A stretch of 64,000 bases of DNA from Morganella morganii (lineage in GTDB: Bacteria > Pseudomonadota > Gammaproteobacteria > Enterobacterales > Enterobacteriaceae). The notes below the pieces were generated by a model, which worked only from the letters and a program-made list of their open reading frames with translations, searched no databases and was not told the origin of the DNA. Below are positions 1 through 15,283 of this stretch, one piece after another; position 1 is the first letter of the stretch, and the number at the start of each line of letters is the position of its first letter. The stretch is taken from the NCBI RefSeq assembly GCF_019402645.1, contig NZ_VKKS01000001.1, positions 186,001 to 250,000 of the forward strand. The letters are read 5' to 3'. The position numbers were made by a program, and so were the translations under genes.

Positions 1-256
1 GCATCAGTTCTGAAGAACTTTTCGCCATGTGCTGATATAACTGGCGGTAATCTTTCGCCATATTATCCAGCAGTTCTGCACTGCGGGCAAAGTGGCTGAC
101 CAGCTCTTTGCGGTACTCTTCCAGTTCGGCCTTGTTTTTTTCCAGGTCATGTTTCATTGCTTCCTGCTCTCTGAACTTGGAACTGCCCAGACGAACGGCC
201 AGCGCACCAATGATTAAACCAACTGCTAATCCGATGAGTGCATATACCCAAATCAT
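1..256 (-). CDS. zapG: ZapG (YhcB, DUF1043) inner-membrane protein, partial
   Basis: Partial gene: the start codon is at 256 and the reading frame runs off the left edge after about 85 codons. The N-terminus (MIWVYALIGLAVGLIIGALA) is a single membrane anchor, followed by a charged, coiled-coil-like stretch rich in Glu and Lys. This is the layout of the YhcB/ZapG family, which is tied to cell envelope growth and division in E. coli. The gene is divergent from zapE, as in E. coli, which supports the call. The C-terminal disordered region lies outside the window. I infer the name from the N-terminal pattern and the neighbour. Confidence 0.85.
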   Translation of the reverse strand, partial: MIWVYALIGLAVGLIIGALAVRLGSSKFREQEAMKHDLEKNKAELEEYRKELVSHFARSAELLDNMAKDYRQLYQHMAKSSSELM

Positions 257-440
257 GGCTACTCCTTTAAGTGCATCATGCGCGTTAAAATCTGTTGTCA
301 CTATAACCGGATTTGCCGTCCGGGGGGAATAGTGAAGGTAAGGCTTTCCGGCATTATCCCGGATTTCCGGGTATAATACCCGCCACTACATCATAAAAAT
401 CTCAATAAAAACCTCTGATAATATTAAGGGATTACTGATT

Positions 441-1568
441 ATGAGCACAACACCGCGTGAGTTGTATCAACAGGCACTGAACGGCAGCGGATTTGCGCCG
501 GACGACGTGCAGCGGCGCACTGTTGACCGGCTGACAGAGATGCATGAGGCACTCCTGACGCGCTCTCCCTGTCCTCCGGAGCAGGAAAAAGGGCTGCGCG
601 GCACTCTGAACCGCTGGCTGAGAAAAGCGCCTGAGCCGGCAAGCTGTCCGCCGGTGCAGGGTATTTATATGTGGGGCGGGGTCGGGCGCGGCAAAACCTG
701 GCTGATGGATCTGTTTTATGACAGCCTGCCGGGGCCGCGCAAACTGCGGCTGCATTTCCACCGCTTTATGCTGCGGGTGCATGAGGAACTGACGGCGCTT
801 CAGGGGCATGAAAATCCGCTGGAAAGCGTTGCTGACGGCTTTGCACAGGAAACGGATGTTCTCTGTTTCGATGAGTTTTTTGTCTCCGATATCACAGATG
901 CGATGATTCTCGGCACACTGCTGGAAGCCCTGTTTCAGCGCGGTATCGCGCTGGTGGCAACGTCCAATATTCCGCCGGATGAGTTGTACCGTAACGGGTT
1001 GCAGCGCGCCCGGTTCCTGCCGGCCATTGAGCAGATCAAAAAATACTGCGATGTGCTGAATGTGGATGCGGGGATTGATTATCGTCTGCGCACACTGACA
1101 CAGGCGCATTTGTGGCTGACCACGGCGGATGCCGGCACACCGGCGGTAATGGACAGTATGTTTTCCCGGCTGACCGGCGGACAGAAATCCGGACAGGCGG
1201 CACTGACCATCAATCACCGTCCGCTGCCTGTAGTGCGGGAAACCGACGGCGTGCTGGCGGTGACATTCCGGACACTGTGTGAGGATGCGCGCAGCCAGCA
1301 CGATTATATTGCGCTGTCAAAAATCTATCACACCGTACTTTTATATGATGTCCCGGTACTGACTACGGAAAATGAGAATTCCGCGCGGCGTTTTCTGGCG
1401 CTGGTTGATGAGTTTTACGAGCGGAAGGTGAAACTGATTATTCAGGCGCAGACCGCGATGGATTCTCTCTATCAGGGGCAGTTACTGACTTTTGAGTTCG
1501 CCAGATGCCTCTCCCGGTTGCAGGAAATGCAAAGTGAGGAGTACCTGAAACTGCCGCATCTGATATAA
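441..1568 (+). CDS. zapE: Cell division ATPase ZapE (AFG1-like)
   Basis: AAA-type ATPase of the AFG1/ZapE family. ZapE associates with the FtsZ ring in E. coli and is needed under stress and low oxygen. The 375 residues equal the usual length. A Walker A motif (GGVGRGKT) lies near residue 75 and a Walker B-like string (VLCFDEFFV) near residue 140, with a sensor-like ATSN further on. The gene is divergent from zapG; a TATAAT hexamer at 372-377 is a candidate -10 for its promoter. It is followed by rplM, matching the E. coli order zapG-zapE-rplM-rpsI. Confidence 0.95.
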   Translation: MSTTPRELYQQALNGSGFAPDDVQRRTVDRLTEMHEALLTRSPCPPEQEKGLRGTLNRWLRKAPEPASCPPVQGIYMWGGVGRGKTWLMDLFYDSLPGPRKLRLHFHRFMLRVHEELTALQGHENPLESVADGFAQETDVLCFDEFFVSDITDAMILGTLLEALFQRGIALVATSNIPPDELYRNGLQRARFLPAIEQIKKYCDVLNVDAGIDYRLRTLTQAHLWLTTADAGTPAVMDSMFSRLTGGQKSGQAALTINHRPLPVVRETDGVLAVTFRTLCEDARSQHDYIALSKIYHTVLLYDVPVLTTENENSARRFLALVDEFYERKVKLIIQAQTAMDSLYQGQLLTFEFARCLSRLQEMQSEEYLKLPHLI

Positions 1569-1637
1569 TGCGCGCGCCGGAAAAGGGTTTCGGGGAATTT
1601 TTTTTAATTTGGGGTCGATTTTTTGCAGGGACTTCTC

Positions 1638-1643
1638 TATAAT
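1638..1643 (+). promoter_or_regulatory. -10 element of the rplM-rpsI promoter
   Basis: A perfect TATAAT hexamer lies 168 bases before rplM and is followed by a GC-rich run (gcgacccc), the discriminator type seen at stringently controlled ribosomal promoters. The -35 region is poor. The long 5' leader (about 1650-1810) is in keeping with L13 autoregulation known for the E. coli rplM leader; that function is inferred here. Confidence 0.6.
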
Positions 1644-1804
1644 CTTGCGACCCCCACGTTACAGCGGTTTTCTTTATTTCCCAAAGAAGACTGCAACTAG
1701 CGCCAGATGATTCTGCTCGAAGGGGTAGGTTTACTGGACAAGCGTCGTGTGAGCCTCAGTTTCTGAACATTGGTTCACCAACATGTAACTTATTTATTGG
1801 GTAA

Positions 1805-2239
<435 letters not shown>

Positions 2240-2251
2240 TCGGGATTATAG

Positions 2252-2647
<396 letters not shown>

Positions 2648-2670
2648 TCACTGGTTTCGTTGGAATGCAA

Positions 2671-2696
2671 AAAACCCGCCATCGGCGGGTTTTTTT
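2671..2696 (+). terminator. Intrinsic terminator of rplM-rpsI
   Basis: Stem AAAACCCGCC (2671-2680) pairs with GGCGGGTTTT (2684-2693) around a 3-base loop and runs into a T tract. It lies 24 bases after the rpsI stop codon. Confidence 0.9.
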
Positions 2697-2836
2697 ATAA
2701 CTGCATATACTGCCGCAAATTATCCCGCCATAACCTGCAATTTCATGTTTATTTCATGAATCTGCCCTAATTAATTCCCATTTTTAGTGTTTTTGAATGA
2801 TTTTTTGCCCGGACTCACCCTAAGTTGAGCAAAATC

Positions 2837-2845
2837 TGGTAAACT
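2837..2845 (+). promoter_or_regulatory. Candidate extended -10 promoter for sspAB
   Basis: TGGTAAACT fits an extended -10 (TGnTAnnnT) about 155 bases before sspA. No good -35 accompanies it. This is the only promoter-like signal I see in the 351-base gap between rpsI and sspA (2648-2998), which otherwise holds the rpsI terminator and AT-rich DNA. Confidence 0.4.
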
Positions 2846-2998
2846 GGCACAAACATTTTTCTCGCCCCTGAACACACTGCTGCCGCGCACCCGGATTGGT
2901 TCGCTGTGGTTTTCTTTCCCGGATTCAGTGAGAGATTACAGGTAGGAATGGCGCACTGCGCTGTTCATTCCTTTATTTTGATAAACTTGGAGGTTTTC

Positions 2999-3649
2999 AT
3001 GGCTGTCGCTGCCAACAAACGTTCGGTAATGACTCTGTTCTCCGGCCCGACCGATATTTTCAGCCACCAGGTACGGATTGTACTGGCGGAAAAAGGGGTA
3101 AGTTTTGAAATTGAGCATGTCGAAGCAGGCAATCTGCCACAAGACCTGATCGATCTGAACCCATACCAGACGGTACCGACACTCGTGGATCGCGAGCTGA
3201 CCTTATATGATTCACGTATTATCATGGAATACCTTGATGAGCGTTTCCCGCATCCGCCGCTGATGCCTGTTTATCCGGTGATGCGTGCGCAGAGCCGTGT
3301 GATGATGCACCGCATCGAGCAGGACTGGTACTCGCTGATGAATAAAATTGAAAAGGGCTCAGCCCAGGAAGCGAACCAGGCCCGCAAACAGTTAACAGAA
3401 GAGCTGGTTGCTGTGTCGCCGGTATTCAAAGAATATCCGTATTTCATGAATGAAGAATTCAGCCTGGTGGACTGCTATCTGTCCCCGTTGTTATGGCGTC
3501 TGCCGGTACTGGGTATCGACCTGTCCGCACGCCCGTCTTCTGATACCAAACACCTGCAATTCTATATGCAGCGCGTGTTTGAGCGTGACTCTTTCCTGGC
3601 TTCCCTGACGGAAGCTGAGCGTGAGATGCGTTTACAGTCACGGGGTTAA
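2999..3649 (+). CDS. sspA: Stringent starvation protein A
   Basis: RNA-polymerase-associated regulator with a glutathione S-transferase fold, which lowers H-NS levels and supports acid and starvation survival in enterics. The ATG at 2999 is chosen over an in-frame upstream start at 2906 because it follows the Shine-Dalgarno TTGGAGG and gives 216 residues, close to the E. coli 212. The motif PYQTVPTLVDRELTLYDS is the thioredoxin-like GST core, and the conserved PHPPLMP loop follows. sspB begins 6 bases after its stop, so the two form an operon. Confidence 0.97.
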   Translation: MAVAANKRSVMTLFSGPTDIFSHQVRIVLAEKGVSFEIEHVEAGNLPQDLIDLNPYQTVPTLVDRELTLYDSRIIMEYLDERFPHPPLMPVYPVMRAQSRVMMHRIEQDWYSLMNKIEKGSAQEANQARKQLTEELVAVSPVFKEYPYFMNEEFSLVDCYLSPLLWRLPVLGIDLSARPSSDTKHLQFYMQRVFERDSFLASLTEAEREMRLQSRG

Positions 3650-3655
3650 CCGCTG

Positions 3656-4144
3656 ATGGATATTCAGGAATTAACACCACGCCGCCCTTATTTGTTACGG
3701 GCGCATTATGAGTGGTTACTGGATAACGAACTGACACCCCATCTGGTGGTGGATGTGAATACCCCCGGTGTGAATGTGCCGATGGAGTATGCTCAGGATG
3801 GTCAGATTGTCCTGAATATCGCACCGCGCGCCGTGGGTAATCTGGAAATGACTAACGAGTGGGTCGGTTTTAATGCCCGTTTCGGCGGTGTTCCGCGTCA
3901 GGTGGATGTGCCGATGGCCGCCATTATTGCGGTCTACGCCCGTGAAAACGGTGCAGGGATGATGTTTGAACCGGAAGCGGCCTATGACGCTGCGGAAGAA
4001 GAAGAAATTCTGACACCGGCGGTGGATAATATCACCCTGATCCACGACGAACCGGCAAAACCGGCGGAAGAAAGCACTGGCGGGGATGACCCGGAACCGC
4101 CGAAACCACCGCGTGGCCGTCCGAACTTACGTGTCGTGAAGTAA
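3656..4144 (+). CDS. sspB: ClpXP adaptor SspB
   Basis: Adaptor that delivers ssrA-tagged proteins and the N-terminal RseA fragment to ClpXP. The 162 residues comprise a folded substrate-binding domain (roughly 1-115), an acidic, proline-rich flexible linker, and a C-terminal ClpX-docking tail ending RPNLRVVK, the family hallmark. It directly follows sspA and ends at an intrinsic terminator. Confidence 0.97.
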   Translation: MDIQELTPRRPYLLRAHYEWLLDNELTPHLVVDVNTPGVNVPMEYAQDGQIVLNIAPRAVGNLEMTNEWVGFNARFGGVPRQVDVPMAAIIAVYARENGAGMMFEPEAAYDAAEEEEILTPAVDNITLIHDEPAKPAEESTGGDDPEPPKPPRGRPNLRVVK

Positions 4145-4160
4145 CACTGACCGATAAATA

Positions 4161-4186
4161 AAAAAGACCGCGAAAGCGGTCTTTTT
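4161..4186 (+). terminator. Intrinsic terminator of sspAB
   Basis: AAAGACCGC pairs with GCGGTCTTT around a GAAA tetraloop and runs into T residues, 17 bases after sspB. The A tract on the left would let it work on the minus strand too. Confidence 0.9.
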
Positions 4187-4330
4187 ACTGAAATATAGTC
4201 GCGACCATTCTTATTACTGGTCACATCAGCTTTTAATGTTCCGGGGAGTGCAATAATATTTTGCGCCGGTTCTCTTTTGACATTAAGCCAGCCATCGGTA
4301 CCGCCTGTAATATAGCGTAAATCTGCTATT
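4187..4330 (-). pseudogene. Possible gene remnant between sspB and gltD
   Basis: Read on the minus strand, this stretch gives an uninterrupted, protein-like translation with segments such as ADLRYITGGTDGWLNVKREP and NIIALPGTLKADVTSNKNG. It has no convincing start codon and runs straight into the sspB terminator. I do not recognise the family. It may be the 3' end of a lost gene. E. coli carries the nan genes and dcuD at this position, but I see no match to those. The rest of the 415-base gap (4145-4559) is AT-rich, with nothing else I can support except the inverted repeat near gltD. Confidence 0.3.
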
Positions 4331-4496
4331 GAACATTTCCTTATGAGCCGGAATTCAAATAATACTAACAGCAGATAATTAAAAATAAATGAGTAGTAAT
4401 AACTGGATATATGATGGTTTCTTTATGGTTTGCAGAAAATAAACCAGTGAAGTGAGAGCTGGAATATGAAACCAGATTTTATGGTATTGACTGACA

Positions 4497-4531
4497 ATAA
4501 CGGGAAGGTAAATATTCAGCCTTCCCGTTAT
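4497..4531. terminator. Inverted repeat downstream of gltD
   Basis: A perfect 12-base inverted repeat (ATAACGGGAAGG and CCTTCCCGTTAT) with an 11-base loop lies 28 bases after the gltD stop codon. It lacks a strong T tract on the minus strand, so it may be a weak terminator or an mRNA 3'-end stabiliser for gltBD. Confidence 0.45.
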
Positions 4532-4559
4532 TGGATTTTATATGAATGTGAATTCATTC

Positions 4560-10447
<5,888 letters not shown>

Positions 10448-10777
10448 AGGTGGCCCCTTTTGCATGTCTCACATTACGCCGCATTCCTGCGGCAAAGCTG
10501 TTTCCGGGCCTCAGTCAGCCCCTGCTGACGACATATATCTCAGCAAAAGGTATTGTGATGTTATGTTTGTGCCGCGACCGGCAGTGAATAATTATTATAT
10601 CGGTGCTGACCACAGGTGATCCGGAACGTCATTTTTCAACTTACCGGGAAATACTATTGCGGTCAAATATCAGGTAGCGGACAGTATGTGAGCATGGTTT
10701 TTACGATAATTTAATGAAAAAAAACTATTTTCAGGATTTTAATCCGCTGTTTCTGCAAACAGACAGTCGTTTTTTTG

Positions 10778-10793
10778 TGTGATGTACATCACT
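10778..10793. promoter_or_regulatory. CRP-like operator
   Basis: TGTGATGTACATCACT has both half-sites of a CRP site (TGTGA-N6-TCACT), and its inner 14 bases form a perfect palindrome. It lies 312 bases before arcB and 331 before gltB, so which promoter it would serve cannot be told. FNR-type half-sites (TTGAT) are not exact here. Confidence 0.5.
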
Positions 10794-10974
10794 GTTTTTT
10801 GCGGGTTATTACCGCGCAGCATGGGCATTTTTATTTATAACCTGATTTTATCTGCTCTGTTTCTGCTAATTTACAGATAAATATCGTGTTTTTAATTTTA
10901 TTCAGATAAAAAACAGTGCAGGGTGGTAATCCGGCCATATTATCCGGCGGACGATACGCATAACGCCGGTTAAT

Positions 10975-11001
10975 TTGATTTTTTATTTAATCCGCTATGA
11001 T
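10975..11001 (+). promoter_or_regulatory. Candidate arcB promoter
   Basis: TTGATT (10975-10980) and TATGAT (10996-11001) with a 15-base spacer, slightly short, lie about 90 bases before the arcB start codon. Confidence 0.4.
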
Positions 11002-11089
11002 GAGTACAGGAAACAATCACTGCCGGAAACGCAGTGATCCGCCAATTTTACGTTATGATATTAACCCTCATTCAGCGGGTGGAGCAGGT

Positions 11090-13423
11090 ATGAAATTGCT
11101 ACGCGGTTTAGCACAATATTATGTTGATTTACTGATGAAACTGGGACTGGTCCGGTTTTCGTTATTGCTGGCATCGGGACTGGTGGTGCTGGCGATGGTG
11201 GTGCAGATTGCCGTCACCATGCTGCTTCAGGGGGAAGTGCAGAGTATCGACCTGGTCCGCTCTATCTTCTTCGGCCTGCTGATCACGCCGTGGGCGGTCT
11301 ATTTTATGTCTGTTGTTGTTGAACAGCTCGAGGAATCCCGCCAGCGCCTGTCCGGGCTGGTCAGTAAACTGGAAGTGATGCGCAAACGGGATCTGGAGCT
11401 CAACGAACAGCTGAAAGAGAATATCACCCAGCTGAATCAGGAAATTACCGAGCGCGAAAAAGTCGAGGGTGAGCAGGTTATTCTGCTGGACAAACTGAAG
11501 AAAGAGATCAGCCGCCGCGAACAGACCCAGCTCGAATTTGAACAGCAATCTGTCCTGCTGCGCTCTTTCCTTGATGCCTCGCCTGACCTGGTCTATTACC
11601 GCAATGAGAAAAACGAGTTTTCCGGCTGTAACCGCGCGATGGAATTGCTCACGGGACGCAGTGAAAAATTGTTGCGCGGCCTGACCCCGCGGGATATTTA
11701 TGACCCGGAAATCGCCGATAAGGTGATGGAAACGGACGAAAAAGTCTTCCGTCATAATGTTTCGCTCACTTATGAGCAGTGGCTGGTATATCCGGACGGG
11801 CGCAAAGCCTGTTTTGAACTGCGCAAAGTGCCGTTCTATGACAGTGTCGGTAAGCGTCACGGCCTGATGGGCTTCGGCCGTGATATCACCGAACGTAAGC
11901 GCTATCAGGAGGCGATTGAAAACGCCAGCCGCGAGAAAACCACCTTTATCTCCACCATCAGCCATGAACTGCGTACACCGCTGAACGGGATTGTCGGACT
12001 GAGCCGCATTCTGCTGGATACGGATCTGAATCCGGAGCAGGAAAATTACCTGAAAACTATTCATGTCAGCGCGGTCACCCTCGGCAACATCTTCAATGAT
12101 GTGATTGAGATGGACAAACTGGAGCGGCGTAATGTCCGCCTTGATACCCAGCCGGTGAATTTCACGGAATTTATTTCTGATCTGGAAAATCTGTCCGGCC
12201 TGCTGGTGCAGCCGAAAGGGCTTCAGTTTACCCTTGACCTGATTCAGCCGGTGCCGTCCGTGATCATGGCGGATGGTACCCGTCTGCGCCAGATCCTGTG
12301 GAATCTTATCGGCAACGGCGTGAAATTTACCCGTGAGGGCGGCATTACGGTGACGATATGGCGTGAAGCCAATGACATGCTCTGCTTTGAGGTACGGGAT
12401 TCCGGCATCGGTATTCCGGAGGATGAGCTGGAAAAAATCTTCGCCATGTATTACCAGGTGACTGACAGCGCGGGCGGACGTCCTGCCACCGGTACCGGTA
12501 TCGGCCTGGCGGTTTCCCGCCGTCTGGCACAGGCGATGGGCGGCGATATCACGGTAACCAGTGAGCCGGGCAAAGGCTCCTGCTTTACGCTGTCAGTCTG
12601 TGCGCCTGCACAGGACGCCCGGACAGAGGACGGGGCTGACGATCTGCTGCTGCCTGCCCTGAATATCCTGCTGGTGGAGGATATTGAGCTGAATGTGGTG
12701 GTGGCGCGATCTGTCCTGGAAAAACTGGGCAATACCGTGGATGTTGCGATGAACGGCCGTGATGCGCTGGCGATGTTTTCGCCGGAAGAGTACGACCTTG
12801 TGCTGCTGGATATTCAGCTGCCGGATATGAGCGGGCTGGATATCGCCCGCGAGCTGCATCAGCGTTATCAGCCGGACTCTCTGCCGCCGCTGGTGGCACT
12901 GACCGCCAACGTGCTGAAAGACAAAAAAGAGTATCTGGATGCCGGTATGGATGATGTGCTGAGCAAACCTCTTGCTGTGGGCGCTCTGACGCAGATGATA
13001 GCGAAATTCTGGGGGGACGGCAGTGAGGCATTGCCTGCTGAGGAAAACGGCTCAGCGGCGTCTGAGGACGTGTATGTGCAGTCGCTGGATCTGGAGATGC
13101 TGAACCAGTATATCGAACTGGTGGGACCGAAACTGATCGAAGACAGCCTGGATGTGTTCGAAAAAATGATGCCGGGCTACCTGGCTATCCTGAATTCCAA
13201 CATGGTGGCGAAAGATCGCAAAGGCATTGCGGAAGAAGGGCACAAAATCAAAGGCGCGGCCGGGTCTGTCGGGCTTATCCATCTGCGGCAGGTTGCGCAG
13301 CAGATCCAGTCACCGGATTTACCGGCATGGGATGACAATGTGCAGGAGTGGGTCGATGAACTGAATCACGATTGGGAAAGTCAGGTGGGGATTTTAAGAA
13401 ACTGGCTGGCAAATCGCAGGTAA
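11090..13423 (+). CDS. arcB: Hybrid sensor histidine kinase ArcB
   Basis: Membrane sensor of quinone redox state that phosphorylates ArcA when respiration is limited. The start MKLLRGLAQYY at 11090 has a GGAG Shine-Dalgarno and aligns with E. coli ArcB; the 777 residues compare with 778. There are two membrane segments (about 22-45 and 57-78), a linker coiled coil, and a PAS domain (about 155-275). The H1 box ISHELRTPLNG places the first His near 292. An ATP-binding domain with GIGLAVS follows, then a receiver domain (phospho-Asp in LLDIQLPDM near 574) and a C-terminal HPt domain (EEGHKIKGAAGS, His near 715). The arcZ RNA gene converges on its 3' end. Confidence 0.98.
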   Translation: MKLLRGLAQYYVDLLMKLGLVRFSLLLASGLVVLAMVVQIAVTMLLQGEVQSIDLVRSIFFGLLITPWAVYFMSVVVEQLEESRQRLSGLVSKLEVMRKRDLELNEQLKENITQLNQEITEREKVEGEQVILLDKLKKEISRREQTQLEFEQQSVLLRSFLDASPDLVYYRNEKNEFSGCNRAMELLTGRSEKLLRGLTPRDIYDPEIADKVMETDEKVFRHNVSLTYEQWLVYPDGRKACFELRKVPFYDSVGKRHGLMGFGRDITERKRYQEAIENASREKTTFISTISHELRTPLNGIVGLSRILLDTDLNPEQENYLKTIHVSAVTLGNIFNDVIEMDKLERRNVRLDTQPVNFTEFISDLENLSGLLVQPKGLQFTLDLIQPVPSVIMADGTRLRQILWNLIGNGVKFTREGGITVTIWREANDMLCFEVRDSGIGIPEDELEKIFAMYYQVTDSAGGRPATGTGIGLAVSRRLAQAMGGDITVTSEPGKGSCFTLSVCAPAQDARTEDGADDLLLPALNILLVEDIELNVVVARSVLEKLGNTVDVAMNGRDALAMFSPEEYDLVLLDIQLPDMSGLDIARELHQRYQPDSLPPLVALTANVLKDKKEYLDAGMDDVLSKPLAVGALTQMIAKFWGDGSEALPAEENGSAASEDVYVQSLDLEMLNQYIELVGPKLIEDSLDVFEKMMPGYLAILNSNMVAKDRKGIAEEGHKIKGAAGSVGLIHLRQVAQQIQSPDLPAWDDNVQEWVDELNHDWESQVGILRNWLANRR

Positions 13424-13532
13424 AAAATAACCCCAACCGAAGTTGGGGTGCGCGAATACTGCGCCAACACCAGGGAAACTGGTTCACCCGCGACAACTAT
13501 TTATCGTTATTTAGGCGAGTGATGAAATAGGC
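13422..13532 (-). ncRNA. arcZ: Hfq-dependent small RNA ArcZ (SraH)
   Basis: The minus strand matches the conserved 3' part of E. coli ArcZ, including the core CCCTGGTGTTGGCGCAGTAT followed by TCGCGCACCCC. It ends in the intrinsic terminator CCCCAAC-TTCG-GTTGGGG with a T-rich tail. Position and orientation also match: between arcB and elbB, antisense to the arcB 3' end. A TATGAT on the minus strand at 13539-13544 is a plausible -10, giving a 5' end near 13532 and about 111 nt, against 121 nt in E. coli. ArcZ activates rpoS translation and represses arcB in E. coli, where ArcA represses it. The 5' end is an estimate. Confidence 0.88.
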
Positions 13533-13664
13533 TCTTACATCATACAGGCTTCAACATAGCAAAGATAAGTATTTTTGTTACAAGATTCATTAAAAACTGT
13601 GATGAAGATTGGTGTTTGCACCTCTAAAGGGTTAAGCATTAATCTACTACAAAAGGAGTCAGAC

Positions 13665-14315
13665 ATGAAATCTGTTGGTATTGTTTTAAGTGGATGCGGT
13701 GTTTTCGACGGCAGTGAAATCCATGAATCCGTTCTTTCACTGCTCAGTTTAACCCAATCCGGTGCTCAGGTGTATTTTTTTGCACCGGATGAACCTCAAC
13801 GCACTGTTATCAATCACCTTTCCGGTGAGGAAAAATCAGAGAAGCGCAATATGCTGGAAGAGTCAGCGCGGATTTCCCGCAGACAAATCCGCCCGCTGGC
13901 AGAAGCGGATGCTTCACAGCTGGATGCACTGATTGTTCCGGGCGGTTTTGGTGCCGCAAAAAATCTGTGCGATTTTGCAGTAAAAGGTGCAGCCTGTGAA
14001 ATTGATAAATATTTTTTATTGTTGTCGCGTGAAATGTTGTCTCAGGGCAAACCAATGGGATTTATATGTATCGCGCCGGTGATGATCCCGAAAATTGTTA
14101 ATTCATCAGTTCAGCTTACTATTGGTAATGATTCGGATATTGCTGCGGCGATAGCAGAAATGGGCGGTGTGCATGTCAGTTGTACGGTGGATAATATCGT
14201 CGTAGACGAAACCCATAAAATCGTGACAACCCCTGCTTATATGCTGGCTGAGAACATTGCACAGGCACAGATAGGGATTGATAAACTCGTGAAGAAAGTG
14301 CTCGAAATGGCCTGA
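13665..14315 (+). CDS. elbB: Isoprenoid biosynthesis protein ElbB (glyoxalase/DJ-1-like)
   Basis: Member of the DJ-1/PfpI-like class I glutamine amidotransferase superfamily, called ElbB or ElbA. It is reported to affect lycopene yield, and glyoxalase activity has been described for the E. coli protein. The ATG at 13665 follows a good Shine-Dalgarno (AAAGGAG) and gives 216 residues, one fewer than E. coli; the in-frame upstream start at 13575 is rejected. The motifs LIVPGGFGAAKNL and GFICIAP hold the nucleophile-elbow Cys. mtgA starts 6 bases after its stop, as in E. coli. Confidence 0.95.
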   Translation: MKSVGIVLSGCGVFDGSEIHESVLSLLSLTQSGAQVYFFAPDEPQRTVINHLSGEEKSEKRNMLEESARISRRQIRPLAEADASQLDALIVPGGFGAAKNLCDFAVKGAACEIDKYFLLLSREMLSQGKPMGFICIAPVMIPKIVNSSVQLTIGNDSDIAAAIAEMGGVHVSCTVDNIVVDETHKIVTTPAYMLAENIAQAQIGIDKLVKKVLEMA

Positions 14316-14321
14316 TAAAGG

Positions 14322-15044
14322 ATGAAGGAAATGATGGGGAGGATATTGCGGTTTCTGCGAAAAATAGTTGTTTTTGTTATGTTGTTATGGGTAACAATGA
14401 TAATTTTGTTCGCATTCCTCCCTGTCCCTTACTCCATGGTGATGCTGGAAAGGCAGGTTTCGGCATGGTCAACATTCAATTTTTCTTATGTCGCTCACAG
14501 TACATGGGCAGGCGAAGACGCTATTTCGCCCCGGATGAAGCTGGCGGTGATTGCGTCTGAGGATCAGAATTTTCCTGTGCATCACGGTTTTGATTTTGGC
14601 GCCATCTCCGATGCACTCACCAAAAGCGGCAAAAAAGGCCGTGCAGCCCGCGGGGCATCCACACTGAGCCAGCAGACGGTCAAGAACCTGTTCCTGTGGG
14701 ACGGACGCAGCTGGGTACGTAAAGGGCTGGAAACGCTGCTGACGCCCGGTATTGAGCTGGTCTGGTCAAAGTCACGGATCCTGACGGTGTATCTCAATAT
14801 CGCGGAGTTCGGACCGGGTATTTTCGGTGCGGAAGCGGCGGCGCAACACTTTTTCGGCAAAAGTGCAAAAAACCTGACCGCCGCAGAGGCCGCATTACTG
14901 GCCGCCGTCTTACCGAACCCTCACCGGCTGCATGCGGATAAACCCTCCGCGTATCTCCGCGGGCGTCAGCAGTGGATTCTGCATCAGATGCAGTTATTGG
15001 GCGGAACAGAGTTCCTGAAGAAAAATAATCTGGCTGATAATTAA
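14322..15044 (+). CDS. mtgA: Monofunctional biosynthetic peptidoglycan transglycosylase
   Basis: Glycosyltransferase family 51 enzyme that polymerises lipid II into glycan strands at the septum. One N-terminal membrane segment (about 13-36) anchors a GT51 domain. Motifs include [14 protein letters not shown] with the catalytic Glu, [16 protein letters not shown], and the second catalytic Glu region [17 protein letters not shown]. The 240 residues match E. coli MtgA (242). The start could instead be the ATG at 14331, which is better spaced from AAAGG. It is probably cotranscribed with elbB. Confidence 0.96.
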   Translation: MKEMMGRILRFLRKIVVFVMLLWVTMIILFAFLPVPYSMVMLERQVSAWSTFNFSYVAHSTWAGEDAISPRMKLAVIASEDQNFPVHHGFDFGAISDALTKSGKKGRAARGASTLSQQTVKNLFLWDGRSWVRKGLETLLTPGIELVWSKSRILTVYLNIAEFGPGIFGAEAAAQHFFGKSAKNLTAAEAALLAAVLPNPHRLHADKPSAYLRGRQQWILHQMQLLGGTEFLKKNNLADN

Positions 15045-15233
15045 CCGTAGTATAATGAATTTATCTTACTGATTTGGTTTTTTGCAAAAAATCATAAGTA
15101 ATTATAATGATGATCTCTGCTCAGACTTATTTGGTATAATATTCTTATAATTCGTTATTTATTGATATATCCTGTATTTTATCTGCCACCGGACGCATGA
15201 GCGGAAAGCAGGCGATCAGAACGTTCATAAAAA

Positions 15234-15256
15234 AAACCTGACATTAAGTCAGGTTT
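15234..15256 (-). terminator. Terminator between mtgA and dolP
   Basis: AAACCTGAC pairs with GTCAGGTTT around a 5-base loop. On the minus strand it is followed by a T run (the A tract at 15229-15236), so it terminates the dolP cluster. It may also stop mtgA transcription. The rest of the 15045-15283 gap is AT-rich; a TATAAT at 15135-15140 points rightwards. Confidence 0.85.
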
Positions 15257-15283
15257 CTTATCGGTTTCTGAAAGCGGGCGGGG

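Larger units (their letters stand above)
10448..11089. other. gltB/arcB divergent regulatory region
   Basis: This 640-base gap is AT-rich and has no supportable gene. It must hold promoters for gltBD (minus) and arcB (plus). I see one CRP-like palindrome at 10778-10793 and an arcB promoter candidate at 10975-11001. An open frame that would extend ArcB upstream (10997-11089) lacks homology to the conserved ArcB start and is rejected as coding. Confidence 0.6.

Noticed and set aside
10997..11089. 31-residue N-terminal extension of ArcB
   Set aside because: The conserved start and Shine-Dalgarno are at 11090; the upstream residues have no counterpart in E. coli ArcB and the promoter candidate overlaps them.
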